NCBI GenBank assembly: GCA_017473345.1
Contig: JAFULL010000002.1
Location: 1-38,872, forward strand
Source of the DNA: Clostridia bacterium
GTDB taxonomy: Bacteria; Bacillota; Clostridia; Christensenellales; Aristaeellaceae
DNA length: 38,872 bases
Reading direction: 5' to 3'
Shown here: in pieces, positions 15,201 to 23,764 of the stretch
How positions within the stretch are numbered: position 1 is the stretch's first letter
Layout of the letters: every line of letters starts with the position of its first letter
The notes under the pieces: generated by a model
What the model was told of the DNA's origin: nothing
Seen by the model: only the letters and a program-made list of their open reading frames with translations
The model's database searches: none
Translations under genes and position numbers: made by a program

Positions 15201-15242
15201 CGAGAGGGGGAGCTTCTTTTGCAAAAGAAGCTCCCCCTCTCG
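15201..15242. repeat. 42-bp perfect palindrome after pheT
   Basis: Two 21-base arms (CGAGAGGGGGAGCTTCTTTT plus G, and its exact complement) abut with no spacer, 16 bp after the pheT stop. There is no T run immediately after it, so it is not a textbook terminator, although the RNA stem would be very stable. Confidence 0.8.
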
Positions 15243-15288
15243 TGCTCTCCCCCGAAGAAAACTGCTTTGATGACCAAGGAGAGAAGAT

Positions 15289-16395
15289 ATGCTTACCAAT
15301 CCTGTTGAGACTTTGAAAAAAGTAATCGACCAGCCCAGCGGATCGTTTGATGTGGAAGACGTGGCCAAAGTAGCGCACATCTTCAAAGAAGAGTTTGAAG
15401 GGCTTGGCTTTGCCGTGACCATGCATCCCGGCAAACAGACCGGTCCGGCGCTGGAATGTGTTATCGGAACCGGCAGCCAAACCCTGATGCTCATGGGCCA
15501 TATGGATACGGTTTTCCCCCATGACGTTTATGTGCCTTTCCACGACAACGGCGACGGCACGGCGCTGGGTTCCGGCATCAACGACATGAAGGGCGGCATC
15601 GTCATTATGCTGTATGCGCTTAAGGAAGCGCTGCCGCAGATTGATCTGAGCAAGTACTCCATCCGCGTCATCCTGAATGCAGACGAGGAGATCGGCTCGC
15701 CTGACAGCCATGAGCTGATTCTTGAAAGTGCAAAGAACAGCTTTGCCGCACTTAGTTTTGAACCCAGCAGCTGGCCCGCCCGCCTGACCTGCGCACGCAA
15801 GGGCGTGACCAGCGCGCTCATCTCCTGCGAGGGCATTCCCGGCCATGCAGGCGCGCAGTACAAAAACTGTGCCAGCGCCATTCAGAACCTGTGCGCGCAG
15901 ATCACCAAGCTTTACTCTCTGCGCGACGACGAGCGTGACATTTCCTTCAACGCAGGTTTCATCTCCGGCGGTACGGCGGAAAACGTGGTGGCGCCCAGCG
16001 CCTACTGCAAATGCGAATTCCGCTACTATAACGAAGCCTACAAGCAGATGCTGATGGACAAAATCACCGCGCTGTGCGCCGAGGAACCCGTTCCCGGCTG
16101 CAAAACCACCATCACCTTCAGCGCATCGCACCCTGCCATCGACCTTAACGAGCACAGCCAGGTGCTGCTGGATCATGCGCAGGCCATTGCCGCGCAGCAG
16201 GGCCGCACGTTGCCTCACGAGCGCGTAGGCGGTGCGGGCGACATTTCCATCGCCGGTCAGGCCGGCATCGGCGTGCTAGATGGTCTGGGCATGCCCGGTG
16301 GCAAGATGCATACCGTTGAAGAATTCGGCGTGATCCGCGATATGCCGCTGCAGATTGATCTGGCAGCCCGGCTGATTCAGGACGTATGCAAGTAA
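15289..16395 (+). CDS. M20-family metallopeptidase (carboxypeptidase G2/ArgE-like)
   Basis: A 368-residue di-zinc hydrolase. The metal-binding blocks are MGHMDTVFP (H71, D73), GINDMKGG (D99), LNADEEIGS (E133/E134) and E158 in SFEPS, with a C-terminal GGKMHTVEEF for the last histidine. Between lies the inserted dimerisation domain (about 165-275). Such enzymes remove C-terminal or acyl-linked amino acids from peptides or amides in the cytosol. AGGAGAG lies before the ATG. Exact substrate cannot be deduced. It follows pheT without clear operon linkage because of the large palindrome between them. Confidence 0.88.
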   Translation: MLTNPVETLKKVIDQPSGSFDVEDVAKVAHIFKEEFEGLGFAVTMHPGKQTGPALECVIGTGSQTLMLMGHMDTVFPHDVYVPFHDNGDGTALGSGINDMKGGIVIMLYALKEALPQIDLSKYSIRVILNADEEIGSPDSHELILESAKNSFAALSFEPSSWPARLTCARKGVTSALISCEGIPGHAGAQYKNCASAIQNLCAQITKLYSLRDDERDISFNAGFISGGTAENVVAPSAYCKCEFRYYNEAYKQMLMDKITALCAEEPVPGCKTTITFSASHPAIDLNEHSQVLLDHAQAIAAQQGRTLPHERVGGAGDISIAGQAGIGVLDGLGMPGGKMHTVEEFGVIRDMPLQIDLAARLIQDVCK

Positions 16396-16398
16396 GCG

Positions 16399-16432
16399 CA
16401 AAAGAACCCTTCCATACGGAAGGGTTCTTTTG
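16399..16432. terminator. Bidirectional terminator between convergent genes
   Basis: A 15-bp stem CAAAAGAACCCTTCC with loop ATAC. T-rich on both strands, it ends the M20 gene on the plus strand and the 209-residue gene on the minus strand. Confidence 0.88.
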
Positions 16433-16435
16433 CCT

Positions 16436-17065
16436 TTAACGCATATTGTCAAGCAGATAGCCCATCAGCTTGGCCGTATTATCTATATTGCCGCCGGTGA
16501 TGAGCAGGCCCATCATCTTGCCGCTGGGGTCGATGTGGTAGTTCAGCAACCCCTTCAGCGAATCCGTGGGTATACCCACCAGATAGCGCTCGCCGGTTTC
16601 GGTATCCGTGATATAGCCGTCGGTCAGGTCGATGCCGTCTACGTTGAGCGTACCGTTGTCGATGTAGGGCTGCAGGTCGCACAGCGTACCGGCGAGACTG
16701 CCGAAGCTGTCCTCGGGCAGCATATACAAGTCGCCCTGACCGGCTGCCGACCACACCATCAGCTGCATCTGGCCGTACTGCTCATCCATACCCACCAGCA
16801 TGAAGGTCACTTCCTCCATGTCGGGGAACAGCTGCGGGGTTACCTCCGCCAGCAGTTCGTCTGCCAGCTGCTGGGTGTATTCGCTGGTAGCGCCTTCATA
16901 GTACCATTCCACCTTCAAATGCTCCGGGCTGCGGTAGCGGGTGGTGGTGTAGATAAGGTTCCAGCCGAAAATGGCAATCACCAGCAGCAGCGCGTACTGC
17001 CACCAATAATATTGAAAATGATTTTGGATTCGCCTTTTGGTAATCGTCAACTTGGGAGCAGCCAT
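16436..17065 (-). CDS. Membrane-anchored protein of unknown function (209 aa)
   Basis: A 209-residue protein whose ATG at 17065 has GCAGGAGGAAAG upstream; a longer frame has no binding site. A basic N terminus (KLTITKRRIQNHF) leads into one membrane segment (YALLLVIAIFGWNLIYT, about 24-42). The rest is probably extracytoplasmic, acidic, and ends TAKLMGYLLDNMR. The one-TM architecture with TTTRYRSPEHLKVEWYYEG resembles small membrane proteins near secretion loci, but I recognise no named family. Confidence 0.72.
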   Translation of the reverse strand: MAAPKLTITKRRIQNHFQYYWWQYALLLVIAIFGWNLIYTTTRYRSPEHLKVEWYYEGATSEYTQQLADELLAEVTPQLFPDMEEVTFMLVGMDEQYGQMQLMVWSAAGQGDLYMLPEDSFGSLAGTLCDLQPYIDNGTLNVDGIDLTDGYITDTETGERYLVGIPTDSLKGLLNYHIDPSGKMMGLLITGGNIDNTAKLMGYLLDNMR

Positions 17066-17261
17066 GCTTTCCTCCTGCGTATGTTGCTTCAATTGCCGCA
17101 TGATGTGCAGCTGACTCAGTATAACACAAGAAAGGCCGAATTTCCACCGTTCACCTGTAAACGTACCGTAAACAAACCAGCATGCGCCGGTGGCACATCG
17201 ACCAAGGTGCAAAAAATCCTGTTCCGTCCAGCGATCCAAACCTGACTTTTCTGCAACAGCA

Positions 17262-17292
17262 CAGCCCGGAGAGCTGAAAAATCTCCGGGCTG
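17262..17292 (-). terminator. Stem-loop after the epimerase gene
   Basis: An 11-bp stem CAGCCCGGAGA/TCTCCGGGCTG with a 9-nt loop, 13 bases after the stop. There is no T run on the minus strand, so termination may be weak or Rho-dependent. Confidence 0.45.
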
Positions 17293-17305
17293 CAGTGATA
17301 TTCTA

Positions 17306-18511
17306 TTACTTGGAAAGCACTTCGGTGATCATCTGATCCACCATGCTCAGGCAGCGGGGCAGGTGGAAGGGGCCCTTGAAGGTGCTGCCCTTGGTGGAGG
17401 GCATGGTGGGCTTGCCGTCGCGGCGCAGATAGCCGTACCACTCGCCGTTCTCAGGATCGGAGAACACTTCCTTGCAGTAGTCCAGCGTCTTGGTGAACCA
17501 GTCGTAATAGCGCTCGTCGCCGGTGTCGCGGTAGGCCATCATGGATGCAATGAGGATCTCGTTGTGGGGCCACCACAGCTTCATATCATGCTCGTAGGCT
17601 TCGGGGGGCAGGCCCTTGCAGTCGATGAAGTACAGCAGGCCGCCGAACTCGTTGTCCCAGCCGGCGTCGATAGCAAAGTTGAACACGTTCTGCGCCTGCT
17701 GGTGCAGTTCCTTGTCGCCCATGTGGTTGGCATATTCCATCAGGAACCAGCTGCACTCGATGTCGTGACCGGGGTTGACGATGCGGCCTTCGGTCACGTC
17801 GCCGCGGAATTCGCCGTCGAGGCCCACGTTTTCCAGCGTGCAGCCCAGTTCAGGCTTGTGATGATAGGTGAAGATGTCGTGCACGCACACCTTGGAACGC
17901 TCGTCGTACTCGGCGGTGTTCTCAGGATCGCAGCGGCGAAGCACAGAGCAGATGTTGAGGTAGATCATCGGCAGCGCCAGGCCGCGGCCGCTGCGGGTTT
18001 CCGGAATGGTCTTGGGGCCCATGCCGGTGGGATCCTCGCCAATGCCCTGATACAGGTTCCAGAAGATCTCATAGGCAGAGCGGGCACGCTCCAGATACAC
18101 CTTTTCGCCAGTGAGGGCATAGTATTCGGCGTTGGCCACAGCATAGAAGCCTTCGGAGAAGAAGTAACGGCGCTGACGCAGGGGCTTGCCGTCGGCGGTC
18201 ACGGTGAAATACATGCGGTTGCCGGCTTCGCGGTTGATGCAGTGAGCCTCCATAAAATCAAGGCAGCTCTTGGCAAAATCCATCCACTCCTGCTTTTTGC
18301 CATACACATGGCACAGGTAGGAATAGGTCCAGGCACAGCGGCCCTGCATCCACACGCTCTTGTCGGTGGAGTACACCTTTCCCCAGCGGTCCAGGCAGGT
18401 ATACACACCGCCGTTTTCATGGTCCCAGCCGTTTTTGATCCAGAAATCGGCACAGCGGTCCAGTTCAGCACGAATCCACTGCTGCTGCGCAGCAAGCAAA
18501 GCCTTATCCAT
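17306..18511 (-). CDS. N-acylglucosamine 2-epimerase (AGE) family protein
   Basis: A 401-residue (alpha/alpha)6-barrel protein, the normal size for the AGE/RenBP family, which interconverts N-acetylglucosamine and N-acetylmannosamine or epimerises free sugars such as mannose and cellobiose. Recognisable blocks: WMQGRCAWTYSYLC, RRYFFSEGFYAVANAEYYAL, NPGHDIECSWFLMEYA and KLWWPHNEILIASMMAY, which carry the conserved His, Glu and Arg of the active-site cavity. Start at ATG 18511, with GAAGGAGG upstream; a longer frame reaches the promoter and is ignored. It has its own promoter. The nearby GH20 gene makes an amino-sugar role plausible, but substrate is unproved. Confidence 0.87.
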   Translation of the reverse strand: MDKALLAAQQQWIRAELDRCADFWIKNGWDHENGGVYTCLDRWGKVYSTDKSVWMQGRCAWTYSYLCHVYGKKQEWMDFAKSCLDFMEAHCINREAGNRMYFTVTADGKPLRQRRYFFSEGFYAVANAEYYALTGEKVYLERARSAYEIFWNLYQGIGEDPTGMGPKTIPETRSGRGLALPMIYLNICSVLRRCDPENTAEYDERSKVCVHDIFTYHHKPELGCTLENVGLDGEFRGDVTEGRIVNPGHDIECSWFLMEYANHMGDKELHQQAQNVFNFAIDAGWDNEFGGLLYFIDCKGLPPEAYEHDMKLWWPHNEILIASMMAYRDTGDERYYDWFTKTLDYCKEVFSDPENGEWYGYLRRDGKPTMPSTKGSTFKGPFHLPRCLSMVDQMITEVLSK

Positions 18512-18579
18512 GTTGCAGTTCCTCCTTCGTAATCTCCCTATCGGCAGGCGCTGTAAAGCGCCTTTGAAGTTCAACAGTC

Positions 18580-18608
18580 ATTGTAGCCTCACCCCTTTGC
18601 TTTGTCAA
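18580..18608 (-). promoter_or_regulatory. Promoter of the AGE epimerase gene
   Basis: On the minus strand TTGACA (18603-18608) and TACAAT (18580-18585) are 17 bp apart. The leader RNA contains a small GGCGCT/AGCGCC hairpin (18547-18562). Confidence 0.75.
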
Positions 18609-18624
18609 TGTATAAACACAGGTA

Positions 18625-18667
18625 TTGACATTCCTCATATAGTGTCATAAAATTTAGGTACCTAAAT
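18625..18667 (+). promoter_or_regulatory. Promoter with MarR operator for the MarR-ABC operon
   Basis: TTGACA (18625-18630) and TAAAAT (18648-18653) are 17 bp apart. A perfect 16-bp palindrome ATTTAGGTACCTAAAT (18652-18667) overlaps the -10 box and predicted start. A palindrome of this kind in front of a MarR gene is the usual autorepression site. Confidence 0.75.
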
Positions 18668-18690
18668 AAATGGAGGGAGATGCCGGAAGG

Positions 18691-19119
18691 ATGCAGCACG
18701 AACTTACTGCTGAAGAATTGCTGATGCGCAAGCTGCGCCGCTGCGGGCATCTGCTGTATCACAGGTTCAGCCTGAACTTTTCCCAGAACCGCATCCTGCT
18801 TTTGTGTCAGGCCGGTCCTGTTACCCAAAAGACGTTGGCCTGTGAAATGCAGCTGCAGCCCGGCAGCCTGAGCGAACTGCTCAGCAAGATGGAACAGGCC
18901 GGACTGATCGAACGCCGCCGCAGCGAAGGCGACAAGCGAAACTGTGAAATCCTTATCACCCCGGCTGGTCAGGCACAGGCCGCTGCCTTCTGCAAAGAGC
19001 GGCAGGAACTGGCGAAGCGTTTGCTTGAGCCGCTTGACGCCGCCGATCAGCAGCAGCTGGAACGCATTCTTGACCTGCTGCTTAACCACTGGAATAACCA
19101 ACCCGAACGAAAGGAGTAA
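18691..19119 (+). CDS. MarR-family transcriptional regulator
   Basis: A 142-residue winged-helix repressor: QNRILLLCQAGPVTQKTLAC, PGSLSELLSKMEQAGLIERR (recognition helix region) and RRSEGDKRNCEILITPAG (wing). The start at 18691 is preferred because the predicted RNA start lies near 18660; an in-frame ATG at 18670 would leave only about ten bases of leader, while GGAGGG at 18673-18678 serves the later start, though the spacing is long. MarR proteins release their palindrome upon binding phenolic or antibiotic ligands. Immediately followed by the ABC exporter it should control. Confidence 0.88.
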   Translation: MQHELTAEELLMRKLRRCGHLLYHRFSLNFSQNRILLLCQAGPVTQKTLACEMQLQPGSLSELLSKMEQAGLIERRRSEGDKRNCEILITPAGQAQAAAFCKERQELAKRLLEPLDAADQQQLERILDLLLNHWNNQPERKE

Positions 19120-19125
19120 ATGAAT

Positions 19126-20889
19126 ATGTCTGAACCCGTTGTCACCCAGGCCAAAAAGCCCGGTCTTCTCAAGCGCTTTCTGGCCTACTACAAGCCCCAC
19201 AAAACCGTCTTTACCATGGACATGGCCGCGTCGCTGCTGGTATCCATCATCGGCATTGCCTACCCCATCGTAACGCGCACCATGCTCAACGACCTCATTC
19301 CCAACCGCAACTACCGCATGGTGGTCATCTTTGGTCTCACACTTCTGTGCCTGTATTTCTGCAAAATGATGCTGAACTTTTTCATTCAGTATTACGGCCA
19401 CATCATGGGCGTGCGCATGCAGGCGCAGATGCGCAGCGACATGTTCAACCATCTTGAAAAGCTGCCCTACAGCTTCTACGACAACAACGAGACCGGCCGT
19501 CTGATGTCGCGCCTGACCAACGACCTGATGGACATCAGCGAGCTGGCGCACCACGGCCCGGAAAACATCATCATTTCCAGCATTTCCATCGTAACGTCGT
19601 TTGTGTACCTCAGCACCATCAACCTGCCGCTTACGCTGATCATCTTCGCGTGCATCCCCTTCCTCATCGTTATTTCGATGACGCTGCGCAAAAAGATGCG
19701 TCAGGCCTTCATGGACAGCCGCAAATCCATCGCCAAGATCAACGCGTCGCTGGAAAGCAGTATCTCCGGCATTCGCGTTACCAAGGCCTTCACCAACGCC
19801 GACAAGGAACGCGAAAAGTTTGAAGAGGGCAACACCGCCTTTGTCAACGCCCGCCGTGCAGCCTACAAGGCCATGGGCCAGTTCCACTCCGGCAATACCT
19901 TCGTGACCGATATTTTCAACGTTGTCGTGCTCATCGCCGGCGGCCTGTTCCTGTACAACGGCACCATCCGCTTTGGCGACTATTCCGCCTTCATCGTTTC
20001 GGTCAATATGTTCATCGCCCCTGTGATGACCCTCATCGGCTTCATGGAGCAGTATCAGAACGGCGTGACCGGTTTTGAGCGTTTCCTGGAGGTGATGGAC
20101 GCCGAGCCCGAGCACGACGCCGAAGGCGCGCACGATGTGGATCGTCTGGATGGCCGCATCGAGTTCCGCAACGTTACCTACAGCTACGACGAGAGCAAGG
20201 GCGTGCTGGACAATGTGAGCCTGACCATCGAAAAGGGCAAAAAGTTTGCGCTGGTCGGCCCCTCCGGCGGCGGCAAGACCACGCTTTGCCACCTGATCCC
20301 CCACTTCTACGATGTGACGGACGGTCAGATCTTCATCGACGGTCAGGAGCTTCACACCCTCACCCTTAAGTCACTCAGGCGCAACATCGGTATTGTGCAG
20401 CAGGATATCTACCTGTTCAATGCCAGCATGCGCGACAACATCCTCTACGGCCGTCTGGATGCTACCGATGAAGAAGTGATCGAAGCCGCCAAGCGCGCCA
20501 ACATCCACGACTACATCATGAGCCTGCCCGAGGGCTACGACACGCAGATCGGCGAACGCGGCGTGCGCCTGTCCGGCGGCCAGAAGCAGCGCCTGTCCAT
20601 CGCCCGCGTGTTCCTGAAAAACCCGCCCATCCTCATTCTGGACGAGGCTACCAGCGCGCTGGACAACACCACTGAGATCCTCATACAGCAGGCGCTGGAC
20701 GATCTGTGCCACGGCCGCACCACGCTGGTGGTGGCGCACCGCCTGTCCACCATCAAAAACGCCGACGAGATCGCCGTTGTGGCGGAAGGCAAGATCACAG
20801 AGCAGGGTACCCACGACGAACTGATCGCGCTGGGCGGCACCTACAAAGAACTGTACGACATGCAGTACCGCGCCAACAAAATTGCGTAA
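19126..20889 (+). CDS. ABC-type multidrug/lipid exporter, membrane-ATPase fusion (MsbA-like)
   Basis: A 587-residue half transporter with an N-terminal six-helix ABC_membrane domain (about 25-320) and C-terminal ATPase. ATPase motifs: Walker A GPSGGGKTT, Q-loop GIVQQDIYLF, signature LSGGQKQR, Walker B ILILDEATSALD and the switch His in VVAHRLST. It likely works as a homodimer, since there is no second subunit. The start at 19126 is chosen because AAAGGAG is nine bases upstream; an ATG six bases earlier is too close. With its MarR regulator it is probably a drug or toxic-compound exporter. Confidence 0.92.
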   Translation: MSEPVVTQAKKPGLLKRFLAYYKPHKTVFTMDMAASLLVSIIGIAYPIVTRTMLNDLIPNRNYRMVVIFGLTLLCLYFCKMMLNFFIQYYGHIMGVRMQAQMRSDMFNHLEKLPYSFYDNNETGRLMSRLTNDLMDISELAHHGPENIIISSISIVTSFVYLSTINLPLTLIIFACIPFLIVISMTLRKKMRQAFMDSRKSIAKINASLESSISGIRVTKAFTNADKEREKFEEGNTAFVNARRAAYKAMGQFHSGNTFVTDIFNVVVLIAGGLFLYNGTIRFGDYSAFIVSVNMFIAPVMTLIGFMEQYQNGVTGFERFLEVMDAEPEHDAEGAHDVDRLDGRIEFRNVTYSYDESKGVLDNVSLTIEKGKKFALVGPSGGGKTTLCHLIPHFYDVTDGQIFIDGQELHTLTLKSLRRNIGIVQQDIYLFNASMRDNILYGRLDATDEEVIEAAKRANIHDYIMSLPEGYDTQIGERGVRLSGGQKQRLSIARVFLKNPPILILDEATSALDNTTEILIQQALDDLCHGRTTLVVAHRLSTIKNADEIAVVAEGKITEQGTHDELIALGGTYKELYDMQYRANKIA

Positions 20890-20895
20890 TCGCAT

Positions 20896-20930
20896 AAAAA
20901 AGAGCTGTGCGAATCCGCACAGCTCTTTTG
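20896..20930. terminator. Bidirectional terminator between convergent genes
   Basis: GAGCTGTGCG/CGCACAGCTC stem with A/T flanks on both sides and loop AATC. It serves the ABC exporter (plus) and the SH3 protein gene (minus). Confidence 0.88.
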
Positions 20931-20931
20931 G

Positions 20932-21795
20932 TTATCTGATTCCCTGCCACAGAACCTCATGCTCTGTTTCAAAGGCTTTTTTCTCCGATCCGTCCAGTTT
21001 GACAGTTTCTTCCCACATAAGCTCCCCTTCGTATTCGTCCGATGAATAGTCGCGCACTGTCACGCGGACTTCATCTGTGTATGTATGAAGGGTATACCGA
21101 TTGTCTGAATGCTCCGCTTCCATGCGTTCCTCGCTTACGGCGCGCCTGATCAGTTTGAGGTCATTTCCTTCCCAGCGGAACAGGCAGGTATCATGCAGCG
21201 CACCAGCGTACCCGTTGTTGGCCTGCGTCTGCACAATGCGCAGTTCAGGAAGCAGTGTGTAATTGCAAAGCCCGTTTCCGATACCGGCATGCCCTGCCTG
21301 ATGATACTGCCCGTTTGCAAAGATGAAGAACTCGCAAAAGTGATTGCTTACGCCCATCGCCACAAAAACGACCACGTCATTTTGACCGTCGAAATTGACG
21401 TCCTGCATTTTCACCACCGGCTGCGGTTCAAGGGACGTAAAATAGAGCTGCTGGCCATTGTCAGCCGTGTATTGCATGATGTGGTCGCCCTCGCTGGTGC
21501 GTCCCACGCTCACACAGCGCCCTTCGTCACCGGCACGGCGCAGCATGCTGGCCAGCATGAATCCCCGCTGTCCTCCCGCCTCCACCAGATACCAGCCGTC
21601 GCCGTTATCGCGCTTCACATATACGGTGGAACCATTGTTGTATTTTCCAAGCGAAAGCGATTTCGTTGTGGGTTCCTGCCGCAGGTGCACCCAGCTGCTG
21701 TGCGGATTGGCCACGACATAGGTGGACGTAGCCTGTGCCGGATATATCACAGCAAGCAAAACAAGCATACACAGGCATGCTGCAAAGCGTTTCAT
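20932..21795 (-). CDS. Secreted SH3-domain protein
   Basis: A 287-residue exported protein: signal peptide MKRFAACLCMLVLLAVIYPA with an AQA cleavage site, then a bacterial SH3 domain (about 25-85: SSWVHLRQEPTTKSLSLGKY, GDGWYLVEAGGQRGFM). The rest resembles FG-GAP-like domains (DVNFDGQNDVVVFVAMG). Bacterial SH3 domains bind peptidoglycan. The ATG at 21795 with GGGAGGAA upstream is chosen over a longer frame lacking a binding site. Probably a cell-wall-associated protein; no enzymatic motif is visible. Confidence 0.8.
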   Translation of the reverse strand: MKRFAACLCMLVLLAVIYPAQATSTYVVANPHSSWVHLRQEPTTKSLSLGKYNNGSTVYVKRDNGDGWYLVEAGGQRGFMLASMLRRAGDEGRCVSVGRTSEGDHIMQYTADNGQQLYFTSLEPQPVVKMQDVNFDGQNDVVVFVAMGVSNHFCEFFIFANGQYHQAGHAGIGNGLCNYTLLPELRIVQTQANNGYAGALHDTCLFRWEGNDLKLIRRAVSEERMEAEHSDNRYTLHTYTDEVRVTVRDYSSDEYEGELMWEETVKLDGSEKKAFETEHEVLWQGIR

Positions 21796-21864
21796 GATCC
21801 ATTCCTCCCAAAAACCGACTGCTATGGAAACGAATAGAGCAGGCAGTTTCATCCCACGTTTCAG

Positions 21865-21895
21865 AAAAGGGCTGTGCGCAGTGCACAGCCCTTTT
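21865..21895 (-). terminator. Terminator of the GH20 gene
   Basis: AAAAGGGCTGTGC paired with GCACAGCCCTTTT (5-nt loop), just past the GH20 stop on the minus strand. Confidence 0.8.
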
Positions 21896-21898
21896 ACA

Positions 21899-23671
21899 TT
21901 ACTTCTTCATGGCCTTCAGTTCGTCACGGCGCTGGCGGATCGTATCCAGGAACTTCTCCTGGCCGCGCTCATAGTTGCGCAGGTTCCACAGGGTGATGTA
22001 CTCCTGCTCGATCCAGTCAAGCAGCGCGATCAGCTCATCCAGCTTTTCGGCGGTGGGTTCTTCGCCGATCTTGATCTTGCACATTTCCGCACCGGCGATG
22101 ACCATCTGCACATTCACATTGATCTCGCGCTTGATCTGCGGGTCGATGTCGACCTTGTCGATATCCGCCCACACACGGCGCACATAGTCCAGCACGTTAT
22201 TGAAGTAGAACACGTCGCCGCTGTCCTTGATGTCAAACAGATGGGCGTACTTGGTCACGTTCATGGGCAGGCTGAATTCCTTGGCGCTCATGGTGCATAC
22301 ATGCACGCGCTCAGGCTCCAGCAGATAGTAGTTGCCCATGCGGTACAGCAGGTTGGCCACCTTTTTGCCGCCGAAGATCTCTTCGTCCACATAGCGCTCG
22401 GCATTGCGGATGAAGTCCGCCTTGAAGGTTTCGCCATCCTGCTTTGCGCCGGTGTTCCAGCCGTACTGGCCGGCCAGCGCGATAGGCGCCCAGCTCCATA
22501 CGGAGAACTGCGGATGTCCGCCGTCGCCCCAGTCAGTCAAAAGCATGCCCATGGCGCCGTATTCCACCGCCAGCTCCGCACAGGTGCGGATGTTGAAGGT
22601 GGTCACGTCCATACGGCCGGTGAAGGTTCCGTGCACGTTGGTGGCGGGGCACACATAGTACTTCACGCCCGCATTGCGGTAGGCGATGCAGTGGTCCGTC
22701 ATGCGCTGGGACTGGATGAGCTCGTAGCCCCATTCCATGGCGATGGCGTCCTTGGGCACCAGATGGTAGCTCTGCGGATAGTTGTAGATCATATCCGCCC
22801 AGAACATGACCTTCTTGCCGTACTTTTCGCTGATGTGGTCGTTGAGCTTGTTGAGCCACTCCATGAACACGATATCCTTGCCGCGCTCGTTGCAGTACTC
22901 CTCGATCTGATACTTGCCAAGACCGTAGGCTTCGTCCAGGCCGATGTTGACAAACTCAGACGAGAAATGCGGCAGCAGCGACTCGTACAGGTTGCACATA
23001 AATTCATAGCTCTCATCCAGCAGCGGGTTGAGAGTGGATGGCGTTTCATCGCCTCCGAACAGTCCCAGATGACGGAACTCAGGCTTCTTCAGCCACGTAT
23101 ACATATGGCCGAAAGAGTTCTGGTTGGGTACCAGATCGATAAAGCGTTCACGGCAATAGGCGTCCAGCATACGGATATCTTCCGGAGTGAGGCAGTCAAA
23201 ATCCGCCGTGCACTGCGGATAGGCGGCATACTTGAAGCAGTCGCCTTCCATATACAGCTGCAGCTCGTTGTACTTCAGCCCGGCCATGAAGTCGATCAGG
23301 GTTTTGAGCGTTTCCACTTTGGGCATGCGTCCGCGGCTGATGTCCAGCATGTAACCGCGACGGCCAAGCTCGGGTTTGTCGTCGATCTCAGCCAGCGTCA
23401 GCTTGCCCTGCTGACGGCGGATGAGCTGATGCAGCGAAGTGGCCGCACGGAACAGGCCCTCGTCGCAGGAGGCAGCGATGGTCACGCCATCTTCAACAAT
23501 GGTCAGCTGGTAGGCTTCCTTTTCCAAAAGAGGCGCAGACTTGACCGCTACGTCCTCATTGCCGTCATGGATCGCCTGATAAAATGCCAGCAGATCCATT
23601 TCGTCATAATGACCTTTTACCTGATAAAAACCCTCATGGTACTCCGCCTGTCTGGGTCGGGGGAACAACAT
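21899..23671 (-). CDS. Glycoside hydrolase family 20-like beta-N-acetylhexosaminidase
   Basis: A 590-residue protein without a signal peptide, so probably cytoplasmic. Residues 5-100 form the small GH20b domain; the TIM barrel begins at RRGYMLDISRGRMP (104-117), where the substrate-binding Arg is expected. The catalytic Asp-Glu pair is in VNIGLDEAYGLG (D246, E247). The aromatic LLTDWGDGGHPQFSVWSW is typical of the later barrel strands. It would release terminal GlcNAc/GalNAc from imported oligosaccharides. The C-terminal 100 residues are helical. GH20 assignment is by motif; related families share this fold. It sits directly downstream of the AraC regulator but has its own promoter. Confidence 0.85.
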   Translation of the reverse strand: MLFPRPRQAEYHEGFYQVKGHYDEMDLLAFYQAIHDGNEDVAVKSAPLLEKEAYQLTIVEDGVTIAASCDEGLFRAATSLHQLIRRQQGKLTLAEIDDKPELGRRGYMLDISRGRMPKVETLKTLIDFMAGLKYNELQLYMEGDCFKYAAYPQCTADFDCLTPEDIRMLDAYCRERFIDLVPNQNSFGHMYTWLKKPEFRHLGLFGGDETPSTLNPLLDESYEFMCNLYESLLPHFSSEFVNIGLDEAYGLGKYQIEEYCNERGKDIVFMEWLNKLNDHISEKYGKKVMFWADMIYNYPQSYHLVPKDAIAMEWGYELIQSQRMTDHCIAYRNAGVKYYVCPATNVHGTFTGRMDVTTFNIRTCAELAVEYGAMGMLLTDWGDGGHPQFSVWSWAPIALAGQYGWNTGAKQDGETFKADFIRNAERYVDEEIFGGKKVANLLYRMGNYYLLEPERVHVCTMSAKEFSLPMNVTKYAHLFDIKDSGDVFYFNNVLDYVRRVWADIDKVDIDPQIKREINVNVQMVIAGAEMCKIKIGEEPTAEKLDELIALLDWIEQEYITLWNLRNYERGQEKFLDTIRQRRDELKAMKK

Positions 23672-23712
23672 ATGCTACAACTCCCTTTATTTGATTTGCA
23701 ACCGTTTTGTTT

Positions 23713-23741
23713 ATGATATCACAACCGTGCTGTGACGGCAA
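23713..23741 (-). promoter_or_regulatory. Promoter of the GH20 gene with an inverted repeat in the spacer
   Basis: On the minus strand TTGCCG (23736-23741) and TATCAT (23713-23718) are 17 bp apart. The spacer itself is TCACA-N7-TGTGA, a possible regulator site. Confidence 0.5.
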
Positions 23742-23764
23742 TGTGAAAAGCGCAAAAAGTGCTT

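Noticed and set aside
12704..15277. Long open frame antisense to pheT
   Set aside because: It mirrors the GC-rich codon pattern of pheT, gives a low-complexity His/Gly/Ala-rich translation and matches no family; pheT is certain.
21722..23716. Long open frame on the plus strand opposite GH20
   Set aside because: Shadow of the GH20 gene: composition-biased translation, no binding site, no recognisable domain.
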